This document shows positions 35,027 to 43,915 of a stretch of DNA of 64,000 bases, one piece after another. Both the position numbers and the translations under genes were made by a program. The stretch's first letter is position 1. Each line of letters opens with the position of its first letter. The DNA is from an uncultured Bacteroidales bacterium (GTDB lineage Bacteria > Bacteroidota > Bacteroidia > Bacteroidales > Paludibacteraceae). The notes beneath the pieces are model-generated. The model was not told the origin of the DNA, did not search any database, and saw only the letters and a list, made by a program, of their open reading frames with translations. The stretch covers positions 21,981 to 85,980 of the forward strand of contig ONBO01000014.1 of the NCBI GenBank assembly GCA_900316125.1, read 5' to 3'.

Positions 35027-36871
35027 ATGTGCGGCATAGTAGGATACATAGGTTCAAGAGAGGCCTACCCCATTCTTATCAAAGGTCTTAAAAGGCTTGA
35101 GTACAGGGGTTATGACAGTGCCGGTGTGGCACTGATTAACGGCCAAGGCAAACTCAACGTATACAAGGCCAAGGGCAAGGTTTCAAACTTGGAGAGCACG
35201 GCAGAAGGCTGTGACACAACAGGCTACATAGGCATAGCCCACACAAGATGGGCCACTCACGGTGTGCCAAGCCAGACAAACGCGCACCCGCATGTATCAG
35301 CGTCAGGCCAGATTGCCCTGATACATAACGGCATCATTGAAAACTACGCCACACTCAAGGAGAAACTGATTAAACTAGGCTATAAGTTCAATAGCGAGAC
35401 AGATACAGAGGTGCTTGTACAGCTGATTGACTATATTCAAAGGCGTGACAGTCTTGATTTGGCACATGCCGTAAGAATTGCGCTCACTCATATTGAGGGG
35501 GCCTACGCCATTGCAGTTGTTGACACCAAACATCCTGAAACCCTTATAGTTGCACGCAAGAGCAGTCCACTGGTGATAGGCATAGGAGAGGGTGAGTTTT
35601 TCATAGCCAGCGATGCCAGCCCTATCGCCGAGTACACAGACAAGGTGGTTTATTTAAGCGATAATGAGACCGCATCACTGGATCTGAGACACGGCCTTAC
35701 AATCACAAATCTAGACGATGTGGAGCACACTCCTGAAATCCAAACTCTTAAGCTGAGCCTTTCACAACTTGAGAAAGGAGGATACCCTCATTTTATGCTC
35801 AAGGAGATTTATGAACAGCCTAAAACCATACGTGACTGTATGCGAGGCAGAGTTCCGGAATCAGGCACATACATCAAACTTTCCGGCGTTGAAGACAACA
35901 AGGAGAGATTCCTACAGGCTAAAAGGATAATAATTGTAGCGTGCGGAACATCGTGGCACGCCGCCCTTATAGGAGAGCACCTTATTGAGGATTTATGCCG
36001 CATTCCCGTGGAGGTTGAATATGCGTCTGAATTTAGATACAGAAACCCCGTTATAAACGCTGATGATGTGGTAATTGCCATATCGCAGTCTGGGGAGACC
36101 GCTGACACACTTGCCGCAGTTGAGCTCGCCCACAAGAGCGGAGCGTTTGTATACGGTATATGCAACGCCGTAGGCTCATCCATTCCAAGAGCAACAGACT
36201 CAGGCTCTTACATACATGTGGGACCAGAGATAGGCGTAGCCTCCACAAAAGCCTTTACAGGGCAGGTAACAGTCCTTACAATGCTTGCACTGGCTCTTGC
36301 AAAACTGCACCAGACCATCTCAGATGAGAAATATGACACCATTGTTAATGAGTTGAGAGAGGTGCCTTCAAAGATGGAGAATGCCATAAAATTATGTACC
36401 GGTATGGAGAATATGGCAAAAGTATTCACCTACGCACGTAACTTCATATATTTAGGCAGAGGCTACAACTACCCTGCCGCCATGGAGGGCGCTCTCAAAC
36501 TTAAAGAGATTTCATACATTCACGCAGAGGGCTACCCTGCCGCAGAGATGAAGCACGGACCAATAGCTCTTATTGATACGGAGATGCCAGTGGTGGCCAT
36601 AGCAAACTCAGACTCCATCTATGACAAGACAGTAAGCAATGTCCAGGAGGTCAAGGCACGCGGAGGCAAGGTTATAGCCGTGGTTGAGGATGGTGACACC
36701 AAACTCTCCGGCATGGCCGATTATGTAATCCGCACTCCACGCACACTTGAAATGCTGTCACCGCTTATGTCAGCAATTCCGCTACAACTGCTTGCCTACT
36801 ATATAGCAGTTAACAAAGGACGCGATGTTGACCAGCCACGCAATCTTGCAAAATCTGTCACAGTTGAATAA
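35027..36871 (+). CDS. glmS: Glutamine-fructose-6-phosphate aminotransferase (isomerising)
   Basis: Produces glucosamine-6-phosphate from fructose-6-phosphate and glutamine, the entry to UDP-GlcNAc, peptidoglycan and LPS. It has 614 residues. Cys2 (MCGIVGYIGSREAYPILI) is the amidotransferase nucleophile, followed by RLEYRGYDSAGVA and HTRWATHGVPSQTNAHPH. Two SIS domains follow (ACGTSWHAALIGEHL, SQSGETADTLAAVE, YLGRGYNYPAAMEGALKLKE), with the usual end DQPRNLAKSVTVE. No glmS ribozyme-like leader is apparent in the 51-base gap before it. Confidence 0.97.
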   Translation: MCGIVGYIGSREAYPILIKGLKRLEYRGYDSAGVALINGQGKLNVYKAKGKVSNLESTAEGCDTTGYIGIAHTRWATHGVPSQTNAHPHVSASGQIALIHNGIIENYATLKEKLIKLGYKFNSETDTEVLVQLIDYIQRRDSLDLAHAVRIALTHIEGAYAIAVVDTKHPETLIVARKSSPLVIGIGEGEFFIASDASPIAEYTDKVVYLSDNETASLDLRHGLTITNLDDVEHTPEIQTLKLSLSQLEKGGYPHFMLKEIYEQPKTIRDCMRGRVPESGTYIKLSGVEDNKERFLQAKRIIIVACGTSWHAALIGEHLIEDLCRIPVEVEYASEFRYRNPVINADDVVIAISQSGETADTLAAVELAHKSGAFVYGICNAVGSSIPRATDSGSYIHVGPEIGVASTKAFTGQVTVLTMLALALAKLHQTISDEKYDTIVNELREVPSKMENAIKLCTGMENMAKVFTYARNFIYLGRGYNYPAAMEGALKLKEISYIHAEGYPAAEMKHGPIALIDTEMPVVAIANSDSIYDKTVSNVQEVKARGGKVIAVVEDGDTKLSGMADYVIRTPRTLEMLSPLMSAIPLQLLAYYIAVNKGRDVDQPRNLAKSVTVE

Positions 36872-36877
36872 CACACT

Positions 36878-38710
36878 ATGGATGAACTAAAACATGAATG
36901 TGGAATAGCGATGGTTCGCCTGCGCAAGCCACTGCAATTCTACACAGAAAAATACGGAACGTCAAGCTACGGCCTTGACAAGATGTACCTGCTCATGGAG
37001 AAGCAGCGTAACCGCGGTCAGGAGGGCGCAGGCATAGCCTGTGTGAGCCTTACGGCAGAGATAGGTGAAGATTACATGTTCCGTGAAAGAGCCGAGGGTG
37101 CGGGTGCCATACAGGAGATATTCAGCGCCATACAGCGCCAACCTAAAGGGGAGATTTACATGGGGCATCTGCGCTATAGCACCACAGGACGCTCAGGCCT
37201 TTCATACGTGCACCCATTCATGAGACGCAGCAACTTCCGCTCCCGCAATCTGGCCGTGTGCGGCAACTTCAACCTTACAAATATTGACCAGCTCTTCCGC
37301 CATATAGCAGATTCAGGCCAGCATCCGCGCCAGGGCGCAGACACATTTCTGATACTCGAGCAGCTGGGCCACAGACTAGACATGGAGACAGAGAGGCTCT
37401 ACGCAAAAGCCAAAAACCTTCAGGACTCTTACTCCATAACAGCCTATATAGAGAACAAAATTAAAATAGAGAACATCCTTTCACTCTCCGCCCCTTACTG
37501 GGACGGTGGATACGTAATGTGCGGTATCACAGGCAGCGGGGAGAGTTTCCTTATACGTGACCCCTGGGGCATAAGACCGGCATTCTGCTACATAGATGAT
37601 GAAATTGTGGTATGCGCCTCAGAGAGGCCTGTTATTCAGACCGCAATGAACATTAACGCCACAGACATAAAAGAGATAGAGCCAGGTTGCGCCCTTATTG
37701 TTTCAAAAGACGGTTCCGTTAGAATCAGCAGGATACTCACCCCGCAGGAAAAGCGTGCGTGCTCATTTGAGCGCATATATTTCTCACGCGGCGGCGATGC
37801 GGACATCTATCTGGAGCGCAAGGCTCTAGGCCAGAACGTGGCAGCTGACGCAATAAAGGCTGTAGACGGGGACATTGAGAACACAGTAGTCTCATTCATA
37901 CCAAACACAGCAGAGGTGGCGTTCTACGGACTAGTTGAGGCCATGAACGAGCACCTGAACACCATCAAGGCACGTAAGATTTCAAGCCTTGGCTCACAAA
38001 TGAGCCATGAGGATCTTGAGAAGATACTATCCGCCCATATCCGCTCTGAGAAGGTGGCCATCAAGGATGTGAAACTAAGGACATTCATCTCTGAGGGCGC
38101 AGGCCGTGATGACCTTGCCGCCCACGTCTATGATGTTACATACGGAACCGTTAAAGCAGGTAAGGATAACTTGATTGTAATAGATGACAGCATAGTAAGA
38201 GGAACCACGCTTAAACAGAGCGTAGTGCGCATACTGTCAAGACTGCATCCAAAGAGACTTGTTATTGTGTCATCCGCACCGCAGATACGCTACCCTGACT
38301 TTTACGGCATAGATATGTCAACACTTGACAGTCTCATAGCATTCCGTGCGGCAGTGGAACTGACAAAAGAGGCCGGCAATGAAAAGATTTTCACTGATGT
38401 GTATGAAAAGTGCGTGGCACAGGAGAACCTTCCGGCATCTGAGCAGAAAAACTACGTGAGTGAGATTTACAATCAGTTCACTGCTGATGAGATTTCACGC
38501 AAAATTGCAAAACTAATAACACCCCAGGATATTGACATTGACATAAGAATTGTGTTCCAAAGTCTTGAAGGTCTGCGCTCTGCATGTCCTAACCATACAG
38601 GAGACTGGTACTTCTCAGGACTTTATCCAACCCCAGGCGGAGTACGTATGCTTGGCAAGGCTTACATGGCATATTATAGGGCTGAAAAAACAAATGGCGG
38701 TCACGCTTGA
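36878..38710 (+). CDS. PurF-like amidophosphoribosyltransferase, enlarged Bacteroidetes form
   Basis: Predicted to transfer glutamine amide nitrogen to PRPP, giving phosphoribosylamine. The mature nucleophile would be Cys8 after a seven-residue propeptide (MDELKHE-CGIAM). Amidotransferase motifs RNRGQEGAGIA, GHLRYSTTG and VCGNFNLTN are present, and the PRPP loop is LIVIDDSIVRGTT near residue 433. At 610 residues it is about 100 longer than E. coli PurF (505). The segment before the PRPP motif (about 340-420) differs strongly: the usual VGRTFI loop is replaced by LRTFISEGAGRDDLAAHVYD. It starts 6 bases after glmS. It may be a specialised paralogue, so a gene symbol is withheld. Confidence 0.8.
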   Translation: MDELKHECGIAMVRLRKPLQFYTEKYGTSSYGLDKMYLLMEKQRNRGQEGAGIACVSLTAEIGEDYMFRERAEGAGAIQEIFSAIQRQPKGEIYMGHLRYSTTGRSGLSYVHPFMRRSNFRSRNLAVCGNFNLTNIDQLFRHIADSGQHPRQGADTFLILEQLGHRLDMETERLYAKAKNLQDSYSITAYIENKIKIENILSLSAPYWDGGYVMCGITGSGESFLIRDPWGIRPAFCYIDDEIVVCASERPVIQTAMNINATDIKEIEPGCALIVSKDGSVRISRILTPQEKRACSFERIYFSRGGDADIYLERKALGQNVAADAIKAVDGDIENTVVSFIPNTAEVAFYGLVEAMNEHLNTIKARKISSLGSQMSHEDLEKILSAHIRSEKVAIKDVKLRTFISEGAGRDDLAAHVYDVTYGTVKAGKDNLIVIDDSIVRGTTLKQSVVRILSRLHPKRLVIVSSAPQIRYPDFYGIDMSTLDSLIAFRAAVELTKEAGNEKIFTDVYEKCVAQENLPASEQKNYVSEIYNQFTADEISRKIAKLITPQDIDIDIRIVFQSLEGLRSACPNHTGDWYFSGLYPTPGGVRMLGKAYMAYYRAEKTNGGHA

Positions 38711-38716
38711 CCGCCA
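38695..38716 (+). terminator. Hairpin spanning the purF-like stop codon
   Basis: Perfect 9-bp inverted repeat TGGCGGTCA (38695-38703) / TGACCGCCA (38708-38716) with loop CGCT, covering the TGA stop. A T-rich but interrupted stretch follows at 38728-38746. Likely terminator or 3' stabiliser for the gltB block. Confidence 0.55.
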
Positions 38717-38836
38717 AATGCCCCATCTTAATTTTTATTCTTTCTTACGAAGAAAACTAATATGTCACAAAGATACACAATTTTTTAGATTGTTACTAAT
38801 CATCGACAGAATTTAACATCTTTTAACTTGTATTCT

Positions 38837-40135
38837 TTATTGCTTTAGTTTATTTAACATTTTTTGCACCTTTCCATCGGTAGTATAGTTTCCACTAATC
38901 AGCAGATTTTTAATAGCAGCCCCCAAGTCACTTACCTGTGAGAGGTCATCAACATCGAGCATCATCTCAAGTGTGTACTTCATCTTTTTTGAGTCACGAT
39001 ACTCCATTATACCCATGTTGTTACTACGCTGGTAGTCCGCCATTATCTCGTCTGCATTAGCCCCGCATAAAGCGGCAATTATGGCACAGAAAAAGCCGGT
39101 TCTGTCTGTTCCAAGACGGCAGTGTATACCGTATGGTGCAGAGGTCTCATCGGAGGCTATGAAATCAATAATCTCACCTATCCATCCACACGTCTTGGCA
39201 CCTTTAGGGTCTGAATAGCAGGTCTCATACTTTGGTGTTCCCAGGCCAGTCTTTACGCCTACATAAAGAACGGCGCCATTATCTATAATCTCCTTATAGT
39301 AAGGAGAGATACTCTCTTTATGAGTCTCACCGCTAAATGTCTTGGTCTCAAGGTTCTTCTCCTCATTCTCTGAGAGGCAGATATCTGACTTTATACCGTA
39401 TGACTCAAAATACTCCTTCACAAGTTCCACACGCTTGAACTCAGTATTATTGCGATTCTTGTCCGTGTACTTGAACGGATGATAGCAGCGTATAAGTTTT
39501 GAGGTTCCTGGCACTACTCGAACATTGGAGATATCCTGCTTTCCAGCCTCTGTAGTCAGGTCAAAGTCAGAGAGACTCTTCTTTTTGGCGGCCTGAGCGC
39601 TCTTTGCCTTAATCTCCTCAATATCATCAGTTGAGAATACAATGATTTGGTTGACATCATTTCCTGAAAATTTGTAGCCTGCAGGAAGCCATGACGGCGC
39701 ATTCTTCCAAGAACCGTCAACTACAAACTTATACTCAGGCTGGCCGCAGTTGCCGGGGCATTTTATCATTGAATACGGCACAGTGAGATACCAGTACGGA
39801 AGCACTTTTGCGGTATCACACTTTGTGAGCGAATAGCCATCTGTGGTTTTCCAGTCATTAAAGGAACCGCGCACCTCCACTTTTTTGGCATTCTTGGCCT
39901 TCCACAGTGTGGAGTCAAATACAAATGTTATGGTACCGTTCTCCACATCTTCAAAGAAGCACTGCTTACGGGCGGATGCAAGAGGGTCAACATTTACAGG
40001 CTGGACATCGGGGGTGTCAGGAGTATCTGGCGAATCAGGATTAACCTCCTCCTTGGCTTTCTCTGTGACAGTGTCTTTTTTGCAGCCTGTAAACAGAACA
40101 GAGGCTACCAAAATGTAGTAAATGAACTTTTTCAT
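38837..40135 (-). CDS. Lipoprotein with glycogen-binding domain and CX5R phosphatase domain
   Basis: A 432-residue lipoprotein: lipobox LFTGC with Cys18, then an acidic Pro/Asp-rich linker. Residues about 60-165 look like an AMPK/CBM48 glycogen-binding E-set domain (VEVRGSFNDWK; later PEYKFVVDGSWKNAP). The C-terminal half resembles Y_phosphatase3-type tyrosine/lipid phosphatases, with the active-site loop HCRLGTDRTG (nucleophile Cys339, Arg345). The combination recalls the eukaryotic glucan phosphatases laforin (CBM20 plus phosphatase) and SEX4 (phosphatase plus CBM48), so removal of phosphate from starch or glycogen at the cell surface is a reasonable hypothesis, but the substrate is unproven. 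It stands alone, divergent from lysC. Confidence 0.78.
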   Translation of the reverse strand: MKKFIYYILVASVLFTGCKKDTVTEKAKEEVNPDSPDTPDTPDVQPVNVDPLASARKQCFFEDVENGTITFVFDSTLWKAKNAKKVEVRGSFNDWKTTDGYSLTKCDTAKVLPYWYLTVPYSMIKCPGNCGQPEYKFVVDGSWKNAPSWLPAGYKFSGNDVNQIIVFSTDDIEEIKAKSAQAAKKKSLSDFDLTTEAGKQDISNVRVVPGTSKLIRCYHPFKYTDKNRNNTEFKRVELVKEYFESYGIKSDICLSENEEKNLETKTFSGETHKESISPYYKEIIDNGAVLYVGVKTGLGTPKYETCYSDPKGAKTCGWIGEIIDFIASDETSAPYGIHCRLGTDRTGFFCAIIAALCGANADEIMADYQRSNNMGIMEYRDSKKMKYTLEMMLDVDDLSQVSDLGAAIKNLLISGNYTTDGKVQKMLNKLKQ

Positions 40136-40157
40136 ATATTCTTATAGGTGGTTATGG

Positions 40158-40189
40158 TGCAAAATTAGGAAAAATTCCGTAATTTTGCA
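40158..40189. promoter_or_regulatory. Overlapping divergent promoters in a perfect inverted repeat
   Basis: TGCAAAATTA (40158-40167) and TAATTTTGCA (40180-40189) are exact inverted repeats 12 bases apart, with a nested GGAA/TTCC. Each arm holds a TAnnTTTG -7 element: TAATTTTG on the minus strand for the lipoprotein gene and on the plus strand for lysC. The two polymerase footprints overlap and should exclude each other. Confidence 0.55.
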
Positions 40190-40213
40190 CGTTTTTAGAA
40201 AATATAATAAGCT

Positions 40214-41533
40214 ATGATAATACAGAAATTCGGCGGCACATCCGTAGGTTCCGCCCAAAGAATGAAAGAGGTTTCAAAACTGGTAAATGACGGCAAGAAG
40301 AAAATTGTGGTTCTATCCGCCATGTCAGGTACCACAAACACTCTTGTTGAAATTGCAGACTACCTGTACAAGAAGAACCCTGTAAGCGCCAATGAGGTCA
40401 TCAACACTCTTGAGCACAAATACATGGGCGTTATTGATGAACTTTACAGCACTGGTGAGTACAAGGCCAAGGCTTGTGAGGCCCTAAAGGTTAACTTTGA
40501 CCTTCTGCGCTCCCTCTGCAAGAACAACTTCTTTACTGTATTTGAGGAGAAGGTGGTGCTCTCACAAGGCGAGCAGATGTCTACCGCAATGGTGAACCTC
40601 TATATGAACGAGTGTGGAATCAAGTCAGTTCTGCTGCCTGCCCTTGACTATATGCGCATTGACAAGAACGAGGAGCCTGATACAGCATACATTCGCGAGC
40701 ATCTGCAGAAAGAGCTTGACAGGCTGCCTTCTGACACAATGATATACATCACACAAGGCTACATCTGCCGTAACGCCTACAATGAGATAGACAACCTCAA
40801 ACGTGGTGGCAGTGACTACTCAGCCTCACTTATTGGCGCAGCAGTAAACGCTGATGAGATACAGATTTGGACAGACATTGACGGCATGCACAATAACGAC
40901 CCTCGTTTTGTAGAGGGCACACAGCCAGTGGCAAGCCTGCACTTTGAGGAGGCTGCTGAGCTCGCTTACTTTGGAGCCAAGATTCTGCACCCTACATGCA
41001 TACTGCCTGCCAAGCTGGCAAACATACCGGTACGTCTGCTGAACACCATGGACCCTGCAGCCCATGGCACACTTATCTCAAACAAACTCACACCTCACAA
41101 GATAGAGGCTGTGGCTGCAAAAGACGGCATCACCGCCATTAAGATTAAGTCAGGCAGAATGTTGCTGGCATACGGATTCCTGCGCAAGGTGTTTGACTGC
41201 TTTGAGATATTCAAGACATCCATTGACATGATAACCACCAGTGAGGTGGGCGTGTCAGTTACCATTGACAACACCAAACATCTTGATGAGATAGTTAACG
41301 AACTTAAGAAGTTCGGCACTGTCACCGTGGAGAAAGACATGGTAATCATCTGCGTGGTTGGCGACATGAACTCTGAGAACACAGGATTCCAGGCCAAGAT
41401 TGTAAGCGCCCTTAGTGAAATACCTGTACGTATGATTTCATACGGTGGCAGCAACTACAATGTGTCATTCCTTGTGAAGGCATCTGATAAGAAACGTGCG
41501 CTTGAGGCACTTAGCAAGAACCTATTCAACTAA
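40214..41533 (+). CDS. lysC: Aspartate kinase
   Basis: Phosphorylates aspartate, the first step towards lysine, threonine and methionine. It has 439 residues with no homoserine dehydrogenase domain, so it is the monofunctional form. The kinase domain starts IIQKFGGTSVGSAQRMKEV and contains RGGSDYSASLIGAAVNADE and WTDIDGMHNNDPR. Two ACT regulatory domains occupy the C-terminal 140 residues (VAAKDGITAIKIKSGRML; DMVIICVVGDM), so feedback control is expected. The lysA gene begins 2 bases after its stop, which supports a role in lysine/diaminopimelate synthesis. Confidence 0.94.
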   Translation: MIIQKFGGTSVGSAQRMKEVSKLVNDGKKKIVVLSAMSGTTNTLVEIADYLYKKNPVSANEVINTLEHKYMGVIDELYSTGEYKAKACEALKVNFDLLRSLCKNNFFTVFEEKVVLSQGEQMSTAMVNLYMNECGIKSVLLPALDYMRIDKNEEPDTAYIREHLQKELDRLPSDTMIYITQGYICRNAYNEIDNLKRGGSDYSASLIGAAVNADEIQIWTDIDGMHNNDPRFVEGTQPVASLHFEEAAELAYFGAKILHPTCILPAKLANIPVRLLNTMDPAAHGTLISNKLTPHKIEAVAAKDGITAIKIKSGRMLLAYGFLRKVFDCFEIFKTSIDMITTSEVGVSVTIDNTKHLDEIVNELKKFGTVTVEKDMVIICVVGDMNSENTGFQAKIVSALSEIPVRMISYGGSNYNVSFLVKASDKKRALEALSKNLFN

Positions 41534-41535
41534 AA

Positions 41536-42696
41536 ATGAGCAAAGAGAACTTCCCAATAGAGAGTTTCAAGGCCATTCAGACTCCGTTCTATTACTATGA
41601 CATGGAGCTGCTTGACGAGACTCTCAGCATAATAAAAGAGGAGACCGCAAAGTACGGGTTCACAGAGCATTACGCCATAAAGGCCAACGCAAACCCCACC
41701 CTGCTTAAAAAGATTGCGAGCTATGGATTCGGTGCAGACTGCGTTAGCGGCGGCGAGGTGAAGGCAGCGCTTGAGGCCGGCTTTGACCCTGCCAAGATAG
41801 TCTTTGCCGGTGTAGGCAAGGCTGACTGGGAGATTGAGACTGCGCTTGACGGCGGAATATTCTGCTTCAATGTGGAGTCTGTGCCAGAGGCGGAGATAAT
41901 CAACTCAATAGCAGGAGCCAAAGGTGTTAAAGCAAGCGTGGAGATACGCGTAAACCCTAACGTGGACGCTCATACTCACGCCAAGATAACCACAGGTCTT
42001 AGTGAGAACAAGTTTGGTATAAACCTTTCACAGCTGCCTCAGGTTATTGAAAAGATTGACAATCTTGAGAACCTTGAGCTTATTGGGCTTCACTTTCACA
42101 TAGGTTCACAAATCACTGATTTGAAGGTGTTTGAAGCGTTATGTAGCAAGGTTAATGAAATAACGGGTGAATTTGCCGCATCGGGGCGCATGTTTAAGAA
42201 CCTCAATTTTGGAGGAGGCCTTGGGATTGACTACCAAGACCCTGACGGAGGCAGAATTCCTGATTTCAAAGGCTATTTCAAGGTGTTTGACACATGCGTA
42301 AAACGCAATTCTGATGTAAAACTACACTTTGAGCTTGGACGTGCAGTTGTGGCACAGTGCGGCACGCTTATAAGCAAAGTGCTCTACATAAAGGAGGGCG
42401 AAGTAAAGAAGTTTGCCATCCTTGACGCAGGGTTTACAGAACTTATACGCCCAGCCATGTATGACGCATACCATAGTATTGAGAATATAACAAGTTCTGA
42501 TACAGAGGAAGTTTATGACGTGGTAGGCCCTATATGCGAGTCATCCGATGTTTTTGCAAAAGACAGAAAACTTGGCAAAGCAAAGAGAGGAGACCTTTTT
42601 GCGCTACGCTCAGCAGGAGCATACGGAGAGGTGATGGCCTCACAATATAATCTACGACAGTTACCAAAGGCATATTTCAGCAACAACCTGAAGTAA
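41536..42696 (+). CDS. lysA: Diaminopimelate decarboxylase
   Basis: PLP enzyme of fold type III that decarboxylates meso-diaminopimelate to lysine. It has 386 residues. The PLP lysine is in HYAIKANANPTLLKKI (near residue 45). Other signatures are GADCVSGGEVKAAL, GLHFHIGSQITDLKVFE, NFGGGLGIDY and the C-terminal substrate-binding CESSDVFAKDR and SAGAYGEVMAS. It is coupled to lysC (2-base gap), and the next gene begins at the base after its stop. With dapF-dapL at 25-27 kb, the late part of the pathway is represented in this window. Confidence 0.94.
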   Translation: MSKENFPIESFKAIQTPFYYYDMELLDETLSIIKEETAKYGFTEHYAIKANANPTLLKKIASYGFGADCVSGGEVKAALEAGFDPAKIVFAGVGKADWEIETALDGGIFCFNVESVPEAEIINSIAGAKGVKASVEIRVNPNVDAHTHAKITTGLSENKFGINLSQLPQVIEKIDNLENLELIGLHFHIGSQITDLKVFEALCSKVNEITGEFAASGRMFKNLNFGGGLGIDYQDPDGGRIPDFKGYFKVFDTCVKRNSDVKLHFELGRAVVAQCGTLISKVLYIKEGEVKKFAILDAGFTELIRPAMYDAYHSIENITSSDTEEVYDVVGPICESSDVFAKDRKLGKAKRGDLFALRSAGAYGEVMASQYNLRQLPKAYFSNNLK

Positions 42697-43896
42697 ATGA
42701 TGACTTTTCAAGACATATCAAACTACATACAGTGTTCACTTGTACCAGAGAACTTTGAGCCTTGGCAGATTGCCATATTCGGAGTGTTTGCAGCTGCTTT
42801 CCTGATACAGATGTGCTGGTGGTGCGGCTTTTTCACAAATCTGTTCCGCTACAACCGCAAATTCATCAGGAACCAGGTAAAGTTCAACTTTGAACAGCCT
42901 GAGGTATCAGTTATCATTTGCGCCAAGAATGAGGAGGAGAATCTTAAAAAGAACCTGCCTCTTATAATGAGCCAGCTCTACCCTGCGTACGAGGTTATTG
43001 TGATAAATGACGCGTCAAGTGATGATACAGAGATGGTTCTGGCCGAGATGAAGCTCCAGTACCCAAATCTGCGCACCACATATGTGCCTGAAAAGGCTAA
43101 GTTTGCGGACTCAAAGAAATTCGCCATCACACTTGGTATAAAGGCAGCCAAAAATGACATTCTGGTGTTTACTGACGCAGACTGCATACCAGAGAGCAAG
43201 GATTGGCTGGGCAACATAGTGCGCCATTTTGACTCAAAGACTGATATAGTGTTAGGATATGGGGCGTACAGTTACTCAGGCACACTTCTGAGCCGCATGC
43301 AAGTGCTTGACACGTTATTCATAGCCATGCAATACCTGAACTACTCTCTTGCAGGCAAGACCTATATGGGAGTTGGCAGAAATATGGCATACAGGAAAAG
43401 CATGTTCCTCAAATCAAGAGGATTTGCAAGCCATCTGAATTTGCAGTCAGGTGATGATGACCTGTTTATCAACGAGGTAGCCACACCTAAAAACACAAAA
43501 GTGGAGATTCAGCCTGAGAGTAAGACAATATCAGAGCCTAAAGAGACGTTTAGAATGTGGTTACGCCAAAAAGAGCGTCACATCTCCACAGGATCTTACT
43601 ACAAAGCCGGCACCAAGTGGCTTATAGGGACAGAGATGGCTTGGAGAGTGCTCTTCTACGGACTGTTTATAGCCACAGCCGTTATAGGAAACTACGTAAC
43701 ACTGGCCATTGCAGCGCTGATGTTTATAGTAAGGCTTCTTACACAGTACATTATTATAAGAAAGAGCGCCGCAATACTTGGCGAGCATCAGTTTAAGGCA
43801 GGAGTGCTCCTGCTTGATATATGCATTCCGCTAATCAACCTTGGAATTGACATGAAGATCAGGTTGAGCGGAGGGTCTGTTTATAAATGGAAATAA
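42697..43896 (+). CDS. Family 2 glycosyltransferase, membrane-bound
   Basis: A 399-residue GT2-type enzyme. An N-terminal membrane helix (about residues 24-43, IAIFGVFAAAFLIQMCWW) precedes the GT-A domain: EVSVIICAKNEEENLKKN, VIVINDASSDDT, and the metal-binding FTDADCIPES near residue 157. A QxxRW-like region is seen as WLRQKERH. Two or three hydrophobic segments follow at about 310-370. The layout resembles processive or polyprenol-linked sugar transferases, but donor and acceptor cannot be told. The ATG directly follows the lysA stop. Confidence 0.85.
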   Translation: MMTFQDISNYIQCSLVPENFEPWQIAIFGVFAAAFLIQMCWWCGFFTNLFRYNRKFIRNQVKFNFEQPEVSVIICAKNEEENLKKNLPLIMSQLYPAYEVIVINDASSDDTEMVLAEMKLQYPNLRTTYVPEKAKFADSKKFAITLGIKAAKNDILVFTDADCIPESKDWLGNIVRHFDSKTDIVLGYGAYSYSGTLLSRMQVLDTLFIAMQYLNYSLAGKTYMGVGRNMAYRKSMFLKSRGFASHLNLQSGDDDLFINEVATPKNTKVEIQPESKTISEPKETFRMWLRQKERHISTGSYYKAGTKWLIGTEMAWRVLFYGLFIATAVIGNYVTLAIAALMFIVRLLTQYIIIRKSAAILGEHQFKAGVLLLDICIPLINLGIDMKIRLSGGSVYKWK

Positions 43897-43901
43897 ATTG
43901 C

Positions 43902-43909
43902 TAACTTTG
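43902..43909 (+). promoter_or_regulatory. -7-like element just before bamD
   Basis: TAACTTTG matches TAnnTTTG and ends 7 bases before the GTG used as the bamD start, so a transcript from it would be leaderless or nearly so. No clear -33 box was found. Confidence 0.35.
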
Positions 43910-43915
43910 CAGCCC

